Part shown: in pieces, positions 8,600-17,813 of the stretch | Layout: each line of letters starts with the position of its first letter | Numbering within the stretch: position 1 is the stretch's first letter | Source: Armatimonadia bacterium | Lineage (GTDB): Bacteria > Armatimonadota > Zipacnadia > Zipacnadales > JABUFB01 | NCBI GenBank assembly: GCA_039679385.1 | Contig: JBDKVB010000067.1 | Coordinates: forward strand, 1-64,000 | Direction of reading: 5' to 3' | DNA: 64,000 nt | Program-made: the position numbers and the translations under genes | Notes under the pieces: generated by a model | What the model was told of the DNA's origin: nothing | Databases searched by the model: none | Seen by the model: only the letters and a program-made list of their open reading frames with translations

Positions 8600-10198
8600 A
8601 TGGAGGCTATGCGCGAATACGAGTCGGCCGGCACCCTTGGGCCCGGCGTGACCTCCACGCGGGTGCGTCTCCCTAGACGGCGGCCCTTTGGCCCAGGCCG
8701 TCGCCTAGTAGCGTGGGTTCTATGGCTGGCTGCAGTCGTGCTCCTCTGGGTGGCGCTGCACCCCCACAAGATCGAGGTCAACGGTTCGCGTCTCACCCTC
8801 CGCCGCGCCTCAACTGTGGAAGCTCTGGCGCACGAACTCAGGCTTCCGACCGCAAGAGGCAACCTGCTTGATGTCCGCGGAGGGCTCCTTCGGCAAGGCG
8901 CCGGCAAGCCCGCGGAGGCCTGGCGCAATGGCGTGCCCGTCGCCCTCAGCGCCCAGGTGGAGCCCGGCGATCGTCTCGTCATCTCCCCTGCGAGCGACCT
9001 GCGCGAACCTGTGGTTGACCGGGTCACCTACCTGGACTCACCGGCCTTCTCCCTGCGCGGGGAGACTCTGCCGCAGGTCGGTTCAGCGCCGTACTACCCG
9101 GGGCTCCAACGCGAACGCCGTGGGGCCTACAGCGGACTTCCTCTCAGCTACGGAGTCACCTACGCCAGTGCACAGGTCAACCGGACAGCGGAGCACCTCC
9201 GGGCGAAGTCCGTCGCTTTGACCTTCGACGACGGGCCGAACACGGTCTGGACGCCGCAAGTGCTGGCAACGCTGAAGCGCTACGGGGCAAAGGGCACCTT
9301 CTTCGTCCTTGGCCAGGCGGTCAAGCCCGTGTCCAGTATGTTCCGGCGGACGCTCGCCGAGGGGCATGAGGTCGGGACCCATAGCTGGCATCACGATCAG
9401 TTCACCAGAATGAGCCCCGCCGCGATGCGCGCCGACCTCGAACGCTGCCTCAAGGTCATGCAATCGGAGGGCGCGCAGGTGCGCTGGTTCCGCCCTCCCT
9501 ACGGCGCCCACAACAAGCAGGTCGATCAGGTCGCCCAGAGCCTCGGCCTGCATGTCGCCCTGTGGGACATCGACCCGATGGACTGGAAACGCCCCGGTGC
9601 TGATGCGATCTACCAGCGCATCCTGCGGCACGTGACGAACCACTGCATCATCCTGATGCATGACGGTCCACAGCGGAGGGAGCAGACCGTCGCGGCACTG
9701 AACCGGCTCATCCCTGCCCTTCAGGCCCGCGGCTACGATTGCCTCACTCTCTCCGAGGTCAAGGGCCTCGTGCCGATCTACACCGGCGTCGTCGACCTTC
9801 GGGTTGATGGCCGCCGATATCGGCTTGAGCCGCTCTCCGGTGACTGGAAGGTCCTCCTCGACGGCAAGCCCCTCGTACTGCCACTGCGACCTCTGCGCTG
9901 GCAGAACGAGATACTGGTACCGGCCCGAGCTGTCGGCGAGCCCCTGGGCGCCAGTCTCGAGTACGATAAGGCAACGGAGACTTTGACCGTCAGTGGCGAC
10001 GGCGGCACGGTCGTGTTCCGTCTCGATTCGCTCACCTGCGAACTCGACGGCAAGACGGTCCCTCTCCTGGTGCCCGCGATCCTGTGCAACCAGCAGGCTG
10101 TAGTCCCACTGTCCATCCTCAAGCGCGTCTGTGCAGCCAACGCAACCATCGATCAGCTTCAGCACGAGGTGAAGCTGCACAAGCCCGCACGCATCTGA
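8600..10198 (+). CDS. NodB-type polysaccharide deacetylase with N-terminal membrane anchor and C-terminal copper-amine-oxidase-N-like domain
   Basis: Membrane-anchored carbohydrate esterase family 4 enzyme (532 residues), likely acting on peptidoglycan or an exopolysaccharide outside the membrane. One membrane helix lies at about 37-53. The NodB motifs are complete: TFDDGP (208-213), metal-binding H261/H265 in THSWHH, RPPYG (298-302), WDIDPMDW (322-329) and ILMHDG (351-356). Residues ~60-145 form an uncharacterised small beta domain. Residues ~415-530 resemble the copper-amine-oxidase N-terminal (stalk) repeat common in exported wall proteins. ATG 8600 gives the longest frame, but the promoter layout favours ATG 8609, three codons later. 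Convergent with the discoidin-like gene downstream. Confidence 0.88.
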   Translation: MEAMREYESAGTLGPGVTSTRVRLPRRRPFGPGRRLVAWVLWLAAVVLLWVALHPHKIEVNGSRLTLRRASTVEALAHELRLPTARGNLLDVRGGLLRQGAGKPAEAWRNGVPVALSAQVEPGDRLVISPASDLREPVVDRVTYLDSPAFSLRGETLPQVGSAPYYPGLQRERRGAYSGLPLSYGVTYASAQVNRTAEHLRAKSVALTFDDGPNTVWTPQVLATLKRYGAKGTFFVLGQAVKPVSSMFRRTLAEGHEVGTHSWHHDQFTRMSPAAMRADLERCLKVMQSEGAQVRWFRPPYGAHNKQVDQVAQSLGLHVALWDIDPMDWKRPGADAIYQRILRHVTNHCIILMHDGPQRREQTVAALNRLIPALQARGYDCLTLSEVKGLVPIYTGVVDLRVDGRRYRLEPLSGDWKVLLDGKPLVLPLRPLRWQNEILVPARAVGEPLGASLEYDKATETLTVSGDGGTVVFRLDSLTCELDGKTVPLLVPAILCNQQAVVPLSILKRVCAANATIDQLQHEVKLHKPARI

Positions 10199-10292
10199 TC
10201 CTTCGGCGGCCTTCTGTCGGCACGTCCGTCCGCGGCGTTCCCCTGCATGACCCCAGCCAAAGCACCTCAGCGCAGGCCCACACAAACAGTAA

Positions 10293-10322
10293 CGGGCGAC
10301 AGCACAAGGTCTCTGTCGCCCG
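10293..10322. terminator. Hairpin between convergent genes, probable bidirectional terminator
   Basis: Perfect 10-bp stem CGGGCGACAG (10293-10302) / CTGTCGCCCG (10313-10322), loop of 10. The leftward side is followed by TTACTGTTTGTG, a weak U tract; the rightward side has none. Confidence 0.45.
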
Positions 10323-10365
10323 CTCAGATACGTAGCAGGGATTGCCTGTTGTTAGTGGCTCGCGC

Positions 10366-11148
10366 CTACTTGTTGGTGCCTGTCGCCGGGGCAGGAGCGG
10401 TCTCCGCAGGCGGCTCCGGCTTCCGTGTCGCTTCCTCCAGTGACTTGCGAGCTTCCTGGTAGACCTGCGCGTCGCGGTAGCGCTTGAGGTCCTGCAGCAG
10501 GTTCTCCATGCGGATGATCATCTCATCAAGCTGGTTGTCACTGACGATGGCCTCGTAGACTTCGACCTCCCCAAGCTCGACGCACTTGTCCGACCCGTGA
10601 TTGGTCAGCAGCAGCAGCCGCAGGTACTTGCACTCAACGGGTGGGAAATCGAAGGCCTGCTTGATGGGACGATTGACTACCATGAAGCGGCCGATGGTCT
10701 TGTACGGACCGTCCTTCTCATTCGTCGAGACCTGCACCTCGATGTCCTTGGCCCAGCGGCCGATGTAGGACGGGTCGTCGGTGGTCGGGTCGATGACCAC
10801 ACGGCTGATGAGGTGAGGCTTCGCGTCGGCGCCGAAGCTGAGGATGATCCACTCCGGGTTGCCCGGCGTCGGCGGGATGTTGCTTGACCAACCGTACGAA
10901 TCCTTGGGCGTGTGGTTGCCAACCACGTAAAGGCCGTCGATCGCATTGGTGGCTTGCCAGTGCGGCATCGGGTGCCCGGTGTCATCCTTGGCTTGCCCCG
11001 ACACGGCCACGACACGCCCACCGTTTGCCGCGGCGACGATGTTGGTGCTCCCGGCGACTACAGAGCTCGCCGCCGAGGCGACGCCCAGGGAGAGGGCGGC
11101 CATCAAGAAGACTACAAGGGCCAGAGCCCACAGGGTGCGGTGCTGCAT
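10366..11148 (-). CDS. Exported protein with F5/8 type C (discoidin)-like domain
   Basis: A 260-residue exported protein: signal peptide with hydrophobic core LWALALVVFLMAALSLGVA and cleavage after ASA. Then a discoidin/galactose-binding-like beta domain (about 35-200) in which WILSFGADAKPHLISRVVID and YLRLLLLTNHG mark strands typical of F5/8C domains. A helical, Pro/Ala/Glu-rich tail (about 200-260) ends the protein. Binding to carbohydrate is suggested by the family, not shown. The start is ambiguous: ATG 11148 is 12 bases from GGAGG while TTG 11157 is 3 bases from it. It follows pknB on the same strand by 97 bases and might be the last gene of that transcript. Confidence 0.68.
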   Translation of the reverse strand: MQHRTLWALALVVFLMAALSLGVASAASSVVAGSTNIVAAANGGRVVAVSGQAKDDTGHPMPHWQATNAIDGLYVVGNHTPKDSYGWSSNIPPTPGNPEWIILSFGADAKPHLISRVVIDPTTDDPSYIGRWAKDIEVQVSTNEKDGPYKTIGRFMVVNRPIKQAFDFPPVECKYLRLLLLTNHGSDKCVELGEVEVYEAIVSDNQLDEMIIRMENLLQDLKRYRDAQVYQEARKSLEEATRKPEPPAETAPAPATGTNK

Positions 11149-11245
11149 GGTCTGCAAGTTCCTCCACTCCGGTACGTGTGTTATCTGCGGTGTTTGGACA
11201 CCGCCGCGAGGCAGTGGTTCCGGGTCTGCGCAGGGCCTCCGGTGA

Positions 11246-13171
11246 CTAGTCCGGCCCGGTGCCTGAAGGCCGGTCCGTGTCGCTGGGCAAGTTCGGGGCC
11301 TGCTCCTCCTGCCTGTAGACCACCTTGCCCTCGTGGATCACCTCGATGGTGGCCGAGCCCTGCGTATCGACGCTAACGCGCTGGGACTGGTTCGGATTCA
11401 GCTTGGCTCGCATCACCACTGTCGGCCCGCCCCGGTCATCCGTCTTCACGACCTGGATCGACTGCCCCGGTTGCTGCCCCTGGACGGTCACGGTGACGAT
11501 GAAGCGACGCTGCGCCGGGTCGCTGGGTGTGAAGGTCTCGTCGCGGACCACGGTCACATCCGGCTCGACGGGTTCCAGATTGCCCTGTCCGCCCCCCGGA
11601 GGCGGAGTGATGGTAGCCGGCTCGGGCCCCTTACTGACCGTCAGGTCGATGGCAGTCCCGGCCTCCACCTTAGTCGCGGGCTTGATGGCCTGCTTGATCA
11701 CGCGACCGGCCGGAGCGGTGGCGTGGTAGACCTGCGAGACATCCCCGACCTTCAGCTTCGCGCGCTCCAGCGTCTCGTTGGCCTCAGTCAGGGACATGCC
11801 TTCCACCGGCACCACAATCACCAGTTCTTTGCCCTGGTTGACGACGACATCGACGGCGCTACCGGACTCCACCGTTTGCCCTTCCGGCGGGTTCTGGCGG
11901 ATGACGGTGCCCTCGGATCCCATCGGCACTGACTCGAACTTGATCTCCCCCACCTTGAGCCCGTTGGCTTCCAGTGCCGAGCGCGCCTGGGCAAGTGACA
12001 TGCCCTTGACCATCGGCACCTGGACCTTCTTGTTGCCCTCCGGGTAGAAGGCCATGCGTGCCAGCCACACGACGATGATGAGCGCGAGCACGGCGATAAC
12101 GACCGCGCCGAGGGCACTCCAGGGATTCGTCTTGGGCTCGGCCGGTGGTCGCAGAACCGGTGTGATCTCCGAGCCGTCTTCGGCAGAGCGCGGACCAGGT
12201 CGAGACATGCCGGGTGCCCGGGCCGCCAGGTCAGGGCGTGAACCGGCAACCGGAGTCAGGTCTCTGCGCGGCGCGACGGGCGCCTGCAGCACCGCTGTCG
12301 CACCTTCGGGCGCCGTGAATACCCCGGTGCGGTCCAGCCCTTGCCCACCGGAGAGCTTGCCCAAGTCGACCAGCATCTCCTCGGCACTGCGATACCTCTG
12401 GGAGACCTCGCGAGCCATGGCCTTGTTGACGACGAACTCAACCGCCGGCGACACGTTGGGATTGAGTGTGCGCAGAGGCGTCGGACGTTCCCGCAGGTGC
12501 TTCGAGGCGATCTCCGTTTCCGAACTGCCCTGGAAGGGAGTGCGGCCCGTGAGGGACTCGTACATCACGCAGCCCAGGGAGTACAAGTCGGAGTGAGGCC
12601 CCGCCGGGCTGCCCTGAACCTGCTCGGGCGCCATGTAGTGGGCCGAGCCCAGTACGAAGCCACCCGGTCCCGTCCCCGCTGCCCCAACGGCTGCGGCGAT
12701 TCCGAAATCCGAGAGCTTGGCCCGGCCATCATCGGTGAACAGGATGTTGTGCGGCTTCACGTCGCGGTGCACGATCCCGTTGCGGTGAGCATAGGCGAGG
12801 GCTTTGCAGCACTGCACCGCTACGTCGATGACCTTGGCAACCGGAAGGGGCGCCCAGTCCTTGATGATCCTCTTCAGGTCGGGCTCCGGAAGGTACTCGA
12901 TGACCATGTAGTAAATCGTGCCGTCCACGCCGGTATCGTAGACCTGCACGATGTGGGGATGGTTGAGCTTCGCGGCGGCATGGGCCTCGCGGCGGAAGCG
13001 GGAGACGGACTCAGGCTGAAGGGCGATCTCATCCCGGAGGATCTTGACCGCGACCTCCCGGGACAGCGTCAGGTCCATACCCCGCCAGACGGTGGACATG
13101 CCACCTTCGCCGATCAGCGCGTCGATGCGATAGCGACCCGCGATGACAAGACCCGGCTTGAGTTCACTCAT
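11246..13171 (-). CDS. pknB: PASTA-domain serine/threonine protein kinase (PknB-like)
   Basis: Hanks-type kinase of 641 residues controlling cell-wall growth. Kinase domain ~12-275: glycine loop GEGGMSTVW (21-29), Lys43 in VAVKIL, catalytic loop HRDVKPHN (135-142), DFG (155-157), APEQ (181-184). A Pro-rich juxtamembrane linker leads to one membrane helix (~352-372), then two extracellular PASTA domains (~382-446 and ~449-516), which bind muropeptides or lipid II in this family. A further beta-rich domain lies at ~540-630. Start ATG 13171 with GGAG upstream. It ends an apparent fhaA-fhaB-rodA-pbpA-pknB series; the PP2C phosphatase (pstP) usually found with it in Actinobacteria is missing here. 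Confidence 0.93.
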   Translation of the reverse strand: MSELKPGLVIAGRYRIDALIGEGGMSTVWRGMDLTLSREVAVKILRDEIALQPESVSRFRREAHAAAKLNHPHIVQVYDTGVDGTIYYMVIEYLPEPDLKRIIKDWAPLPVAKVIDVAVQCCKALAYAHRNGIVHRDVKPHNILFTDDGRAKLSDFGIAAAVGAAGTGPGGFVLGSAHYMAPEQVQGSPAGPHSDLYSLGCVMYESLTGRTPFQGSSETEIASKHLRERPTPLRTLNPNVSPAVEFVVNKAMAREVSQRYRSAEEMLVDLGKLSGGQGLDRTGVFTAPEGATAVLQAPVAPRRDLTPVAGSRPDLAARAPGMSRPGPRSAEDGSEITPVLRPPAEPKTNPWSALGAVVIAVLALIIVVWLARMAFYPEGNKKVQVPMVKGMSLAQARSALEANGLKVGEIKFESVPMGSEGTVIRQNPPEGQTVESGSAVDVVVNQGKELVIVVPVEGMSLTEANETLERAKLKVGDVSQVYHATAPAGRVIKQAIKPATKVEAGTAIDLTVSKGPEPATITPPPGGGQGNLEPVEPDVTVVRDETFTPSDPAQRRFIVTVTVQGQQPGQSIQVVKTDDRGGPTVVMRAKLNPNQSQRVSVDTQGSATIEVIHEGKVVYRQEEQAPNLPSDTDRPSGTGPD

Positions 13172-13288
13172 GCTATTTCACTCCACGCCCGGCGCTGAGT
13201 GCGGTACCTTCTCCTGTTGGTGCGCCGGCGCATGACGACACATACCAGCATGGCCTCTGGACAGCACCTGCACGGCAGTCGAAACGGG

Positions 13289-14704
13289 TTACCGTTCTTC
13301 CTGTTCCCGCAGCAGCGCCTCCAGCACCTGGCGGGCAATCGGACCTGCCACCTCGCCACCAGCGCCTCCGTTCTCCACAACCACGGTCACGACTGCCGTC
13401 GGGTTGTCCGCCGGCGCGAAGCAGGTGAACCAGGCATGGGGCAGGCCGGTCGGGTTCTCCGCAGAGCCCGTCTTCCCCGCCACGGCCACACCACGGATCG
13501 CTGCCTCTCCAGCAGTGCCGCGGTTGACCGTCTCGACCATCATCTTCGTGACTGCCTTCGCCGCCGCCGCAGATACGGCCTGCCCTTCGGCCTCAGGCTT
13601 CAGCCGCGCCAGCAGACGTCCACGAGCGCTCTTCACCTGCTCCAGCAGCTTCGGAACCGGCACAGCACCGCCGGCGGCTATGGTGGCCGTCATCCTCGCG
13701 ATGGCCAGAGGCGAGGTGAGCGTCGCGCCCTGCCCAAAGGCAGCCTCGGCGCACTCCACCTCCGCCTTCGGGCCTGCCATGTTCGCCATGCGACCACCGC
13801 GGGCGGGCAAGGACAGCGCCGGAGCATCGAGCAGATGGAAGCGGCTCACGTACTCGCGGAACTTGGCTGGTCCCATTCCCCGGCCAACCTCGGCGAAGAT
13901 CACGTTGCACGAATCGGCCAGCGCCCACGTGAAGGAGATGCGACCGTGTCCCTTCGGCAATCGACAACGGATCTCGGAACCGCTGATCGTGGCCTTGCCG
14001 GCGCAGGTGAACTTGTCGTCGGGCTTCACGACGCCCATGTCCAGGGCTGCCGCAGCGGTCAGAATCTTCAGCACTGAGCCCGGCGCGTACTGCCCCAACA
14101 GCGCACGGTTCAGTTCAGGTTTGTCCGGGTGGTTCTGGAAGATCATGAAGTCGTCCGGCGACTCGAGAACCCTGGGCGGGTCGTAACCGGGTGAGCTCAC
14201 CAGGGTCCGGATCGAACCATCCCGCGGGTCCATCGCCACCACTGCCCCGACCTTGTCCTGCATCAGTCGGTGTGCGACTTCCTGGGCCTTTGCATCGATC
14301 GTCAGGGTTATCTGGCACCCCTGAGGCTGGCCGCGCAGAAGGGCGACGATCGGGTCCTCGTACTTGCCCAGACCGTAGAGGGCGTCATGCAAGGTCGCCT
14401 GCAGGCCGGTCTTGAGGTTGTACCCCGTGAGGTGGCAGTAGGTCTCGTGTCCCGGGTACTCGAAGTACCAGCCTTCCTCACCGCGTTCGCCCGTGAGGAT
14501 CGTCACGCCGTCGTGCGTCATGAGCTTGCCCGGCTCAATCACCTTGAGGCGGTCGCGCGTTCGGGGATTCTGAGTATCGGCCCGAAGCTCGGGAGCCCGA
14601 ACCACGTGCCAGTAGGCAAGCCACACTGACAACGCTAGGAAGCCCATGAGCAGCCCGCGGCAGAGTCGCGTCACATTGATTCGGAGTTGCTCGACGTCAT
14701 GCAT
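13289..14704 (-). CDS. pbpA: Class B penicillin-binding protein transpeptidase (PbpA/FtsI-like)
   Basis: Monofunctional peptidoglycan transpeptidase, 471 residues, with a single N-terminal membrane anchor (about residues 12-33). All active-site motifs are present: S210-V-L-K213 in YAPGSVLK, S265-C-N267 in ADSCN, K411-T-G in AGKTGSAEN. The N-terminal domain is short, as in mycobacterial PbpA. The start is ATG 14704, which overlaps the end of the upstream ftsW/rodA gene by 8 bases (ATGCATGA), implying translational coupling and a matched SEDS glycosyltransferase/PBP pair. Followed after 117 bases by pknB. A 17-codon upstream extension in this frame would lie inside ftsW and is rejected. Confidence 0.92.
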   Translation of the reverse strand: MHDVEQLRINVTRLCRGLLMGFLALSVWLAYWHVVRAPELRADTQNPRTRDRLKVIEPGKLMTHDGVTILTGERGEEGWYFEYPGHETYCHLTGYNLKTGLQATLHDALYGLGKYEDPIVALLRGQPQGCQITLTIDAKAQEVAHRLMQDKVGAVVAMDPRDGSIRTLVSSPGYDPPRVLESPDDFMIFQNHPDKPELNRALLGQYAPGSVLKILTAAAALDMGVVKPDDKFTCAGKATISGSEIRCRLPKGHGRISFTWALADSCNVIFAEVGRGMGPAKFREYVSRFHLLDAPALSLPARGGRMANMAGPKAEVECAEAAFGQGATLTSPLAIARMTATIAAGGAVPVPKLLEQVKSARGRLLARLKPEAEGQAVSAAAAKAVTKMMVETVNRGTAGEAAIRGVAVAGKTGSAENPTGLPHAWFTCFAPADNPTAVVTVVVENGGAGGEVAGPIARQVLEALLREQEER

Positions 14705-15989
14705 GGTTGCGCAAGGGCCTCTCGGGCGCACCGGTACAGTCGCGTGAAACGGCAAGCAGCAGCCCGATGGAGATGAAGTTGACCACTACAGAAGTGCCGC
14801 CGTAGCTTACAAAGGGCAGGGTGATACCGGTCAGAGGAAAGGCCCGAATCACGCCGCCGACAATCACCAGCGTCTGCAGGGCGAAAACGGTGGTCAGCGA
14901 AGCGGCCAGAAGCATCCCGAAACGATCCCGTGACCGCCAGGCGATCATGAAACCGTTGAAGGTGGCCATGGCGAAGAGGGTGAGCAAGGCCAGGGTTCCG
15001 GCGAGACCCAGCTCCTCCCCTACTGCGCCGAAGATGAGGTCCGTGGCGACCGCCGGCATCTTCTGCGGCATCCCCAGTCCCAGGCCGGTGCCCAGAACCC
15101 CGCCTTCGCCAAGGCCATACATCACCCGAAGGGTCTGCAGGCCGGCTCCGCTCGGGTCGCTCTGGGGGTAGAGCCAGGCCACCATGCGCCGGTGCACATG
15201 CGGGAACATATTGCTGGCAAGCAGCGCCCCACCGGCGAAGGCGATGAGCCCCAAAAGCACATAGGTGCGGCGTCCGGTGCTCAGATAGATGACGGCGACC
15301 GCGAGCCCGAAGAAGAGCACCGCCGCTCCCAGGTCGCGCTGCGTCACGAACAAGGCCAGGCAGAAAAGCACCAGGATTCCGATGGGCCCCAGGTACTTGA
15401 TCTCGACCAGCGGCAACCCCCAGCGGTCACGCCCGCCCTGACTGATGATCTGTCCGCGGTCGGCCGCATAGCCCGCCAGCGAGATGGCCATCAGTATCTT
15501 CGCGAACTCCCCGGGCTGCAGCGAGAGGTTGCCGACGGCGATCCACAGACGGGCGCCATAGCGCTCCTGGCCCCAGATCATGGTGACCATCAGCAGCAAC
15601 ACGGCACCAGCGCCCGCAATGTACTTGAAGCGGCTCAGGCTGCGGACATCGACGACTACCAGGTACGTGGCCAGCATCAGGCCCGCGCCGATCGTCATCC
15701 ACACAATCTGCTTCGAGGCCTGGAAGGAACGCGGACCTTCGAGCCGCCACAACATGATGATCCCGATTCCGCAGATCATCGCCACAATCGGCAGCAGTGT
15801 TCGGTCGCGGCCCTTTCCGGTGAGGTCCATCAGGAAGCTCACCAGCAGCAGGATGGCCACAGGCACTACGCCACGGGTGGCCCGTACGGCGCTGTTGTGG
15901 AGGGCGGCGCACGTCAAGGCCATGCCCAGAGCCGTGATCACGGCCACCAGACACAGCAGCACAATCTCTCGACGTCGTGCGACGCTCAT
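14697..15989 (-). CDS. rodA: SEDS-family peptidoglycan glycosyltransferase (FtsW/RodA)
   Basis: Polytopic SEDS protein (430 residues, ~12 hydrophobic segments) that polymerises lipid II. Signature stretches: LSLQPGEFAKILMAI, VTQRDLGAAVLFFGL, and near the C terminus LTGITLPFVSYGGTSVV. These include the Glu and Asp regions conserved in RodA/FtsW and the PFVSYGG loop. The choice between FtsW and RodA rests on context: in Actinobacteria the same cluster position holds RodA. Start ATG 15989 gives MSVARRREIVLL. Lies 90 bases after fhaB and overlaps pbpA by 8 bases. Confidence 0.92.
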   Translation of the reverse strand: MSVARRREIVLLCLVAVITALGMALTCAALHNSAVRATRGVVPVAILLLVSFLMDLTGKGRDRTLLPIVAMICGIGIIMLWRLEGPRSFQASKQIVWMTIGAGLMLATYLVVVDVRSLSRFKYIAGAGAVLLLMVTMIWGQERYGARLWIAVGNLSLQPGEFAKILMAISLAGYAADRGQIISQGGRDRWGLPLVEIKYLGPIGILVLFCLALFVTQRDLGAAVLFFGLAVAVIYLSTGRRTYVLLGLIAFAGGALLASNMFPHVHRRMVAWLYPQSDPSGAGLQTLRVMYGLGEGGVLGTGLGLGMPQKMPAVATDLIFGAVGEELGLAGTLALLTLFAMATFNGFMIAWRSRDRFGMLLAASLTTVFALQTLVIVGGVIRAFPLTGITLPFVSYGGTSVVVNFISIGLLLAVSRDCTGAPERPLRNHA

Positions 15990-16079
15990 GATTTCGACCG
16001 TTCAAAGCCAGGATGACTGCAGGACTGGCGAGGCGGGGAATCGCCGGCGATGCGAGAGCAGGAAAACCGGGGCAGCACC

Positions 16080-17003
16080 TCAGCCACCATGCCCCTCGCG
16101 GCCCTCGTGGAAGGCGAACACGCTAGTACCGATACCAAGGCGATCGCCTTCGCGCAAGGATGCCTGACGCTCGACGCGCAGCCCGTTGAGGAAGGTGCCA
16201 TTGGTGCTCCCCAGGTCCCGCAGCGTGTACCCGTCGCCCTCCTTGCGCACTTCGGCGTGATGAGAGGACACGAAGCGGTCCTTGAGCACCAGGTCGTTGT
16301 CGTCGGCTCGTCCCAGACGCGCGACCGGGCCAAGCTCAATCTGCTGCCCTTGTTGCAGACTTGCCTCCGGGGCCGCCAGCACGACCAGAACTGGCACTGG
16401 TTCCGGCTCAGGTTCAGGTTCGGGTTCCGGCTCGGGCTCCGGTTCAGGTTCCGGCTCTGGCTGCGGTTCAGGTTCCGGCTCGGGCTCGGGCGCAACTACG
16501 GGAAGGGCAACCGCCTCGAGATCCTCGATATCTACAGGTTCCGGCTCGGCATCGAAGAGTGCGGGCATCGTCTTCTGCGACTCCGGCGGCGTCAGGACGA
16601 TGGGCACGGCGGGTTCCGCAACCGGAGGCTCAAGCACGATCGGCTCACCCTCCAGCTTCACGTCAATGGGAGGCAGCGCATCTTCCTGCGGATGGACGAT
16701 CTCCGGCGCAAGGACAGCCGGCCCTGGCAGGGGTGGTATAGGAGGAGGAGTGAGAACCACAGGACCAGGAGGCGGCGCTACCGGTGTCGCCACGGGACCT
16801 GCCGCAACACCGCCCCCACCGGGTCGCAGCTCCCACTGGGTGACGATCTCGCGCTCGCCACGTCCCGTAGCCGGGCTGGGGCGTCCGCCTCTTCTGGACT
16901 CTGCCATCAGCCCGCGAAAAACCACCATTACGAACCCATAGAGGGCCGCAAGGAAGGCAAGCTTGCCGATCAGCACAATGGTACCAGGGACGAACTCGCT
17001 CAC
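16080..17003 (-). CDS. fhaB: Membrane-anchored FHA-domain protein with Pro/Glu-Pro repeat linker (FhaB-like)
   Basis: A 307-residue protein with an N-terminal hydrophobic helix (about 9-31), a long Pro-rich linker including about 20 Glu-Pro type repeats (~170-203), and a C-terminal FHA domain (~220-295) with GRADDNDLVL, SSHHAEV and LRDLGSTNGTFLNG, the residues that read phosphothreonine. FHA proteins in this context are substrates and partners of PknB and couple the kinase to RodA/PbpA. The Glu-Pro repeat is encoded by a GC-rich hexamer-like repeat (16394-16494) likely to vary in length. Compared with actinobacterial FhaB the linker is much longer. Confidence 0.82.
   Translation of the reverse strand: MSEFVPGTIVLIGKLAFLAALYGFVMVVFRGLMAESRRGGRPSPATGRGEREIVTQWELRPGGGGVAAGPVATPVAPPPGPVVLTPPPIPPLPGPAVLAPEIVHPQEDALPPIDVKLEGEPIVLEPPVAEPAVPIVLTPPESQKTMPALFDAEPEPVDIEDLEAVALPVVAPEPEPEPEPQPEPEPEPEPEPEPEPEPEPEPVPVLVVLAAPEASLQQGQQIELGPVARLGRADDNDLVLKDRFVSSHHAEVRKEGDGYTLRDLGSTNGTFLNGLRVERQASLREGDRLGIGTSVFAFHEGREGHGG
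16394..16494 (+). repeat. Imperfect GGTTCN/GGCTCN hexamer repeat in fhaB
   Basis: About 100 bases of tandem GGTTCAGGTTCC/GGCTCGGGCTCC-type units on the + strand, encoding Glu-Pro repeats on the - strand. Likely prone to slippage in units of six. Confidence 0.8.
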
Positions 17004-17068
17004 TGGCGCTGTGTCCTCTCCGGTGGTACGACGACTCTACGACCCATCTGGCACTCTGACCGCGAGCC

Positions 17069-17728
17069 CTACACCTCGTAGCGGAACCTGAACTGGCTGG
17101 TCCCCACTCCCACCACATCGTTGTCGCTCAGCACGTATGCGAAGACTCGAACACCGTTGACAAAGGTTCCGTTCCGACTGTCCAGATCCGAGACCTGGTA
17201 CCCCTCAAACCGCCAGTCGAACCGGCAGTGATGGCGCGAGACGTTCTCGTCGGGAACAAGGAGATCGACGTCGGCCGCTCGGCCCAGAACCACACCCGGC
17301 CTGAGTGCGCATCTTTGACCGGCGGCAGGTCCGTTCTCAAACACCAGCGCCGCCGCAAGGGGCGTCTCGTCGATCTGGGCCTCGACCGACACACGCCCGG
17401 AGCGCACGCTCTCGTCGGCAGTCAGGCGCACAAGCACCTTCGCGCCGTAGTTCCAGCCACTCAGTCGCGACTCCTGCTCTAGACCCCGTGCGGTCTCCTG
17501 CTCCAGTTGCTGCTGTGCTTCTCTCAGGTGCTGCAGATCTAGTGGATTCAGGATCGCGCACAGCCGGTTGGGTACCCGCGTGACGCCTGCCACGACCACG
17601 CGATGGTCCGACATCGCCTGCCACAGGGCTCGAGTGACCTCCACCGGGTGCATCGTGCCCGGGAAGGCGCGGTCAAAGGTTCCCTCGAGCAGGTTGGCGA
17701 GGGCCTCTTCAAGTCTGCGCAGACCCAC
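17069..17728 (-). CDS. fhaA: FhaA-like protein: DUF3662 domain plus FHA domain
   Basis: A 219-residue protein. Residues 1-120 match the FhaA N-terminal domain (DUF3662): the opening GLRRLEEALANLLEGTFDRAF and the VTRVPNRLCAILNP segment are characteristic. Residues ~128-215 form an FHA domain with LGRAADVDLLV, NVSRHHCRF and DLDSRNGTFVNG. In mycobacteria FhaA binds phosphorylated MurJ (MviN) and regulates wall synthesis. The start is GTG 17728, 9 bases after GGAG. First gene of the leftward cluster, served by the promoter at 17814-17843. It lacks the long disordered linker between the two domains seen in Mycobacterium. Confidence 0.85.
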   Translation of the reverse strand: MGLRRLEEALANLLEGTFDRAFPGTMHPVEVTRALWQAMSDHRVVVAGVTRVPNRLCAILNPLDLQHLREAQQQLEQETARGLEQESRLSGWNYGAKVLVRLTADESVRSGRVSVEAQIDETPLAAALVFENGPAAGQRCALRPGVVLGRAADVDLLVPDENVSRHHCRFDWRFEGYQVSDLDSRNGTFVNGVRVFAYVLSDNDVVGVGTSQFRFRYEV

Positions 17729-17813
17729 TCGAACTCACTCCGACCCGGCGGTGTACACGCACGCCACAAGCACCAACAAATGGCGGACGCCAGGGGCGCC
17801 CGCACTTCACACG

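Noticed and set aside
9083-10285. 400-codon open frame on the - strand
   Set aside because: Antisense shadow of the NodB deacetylase, whose motifs are all in the + frame.
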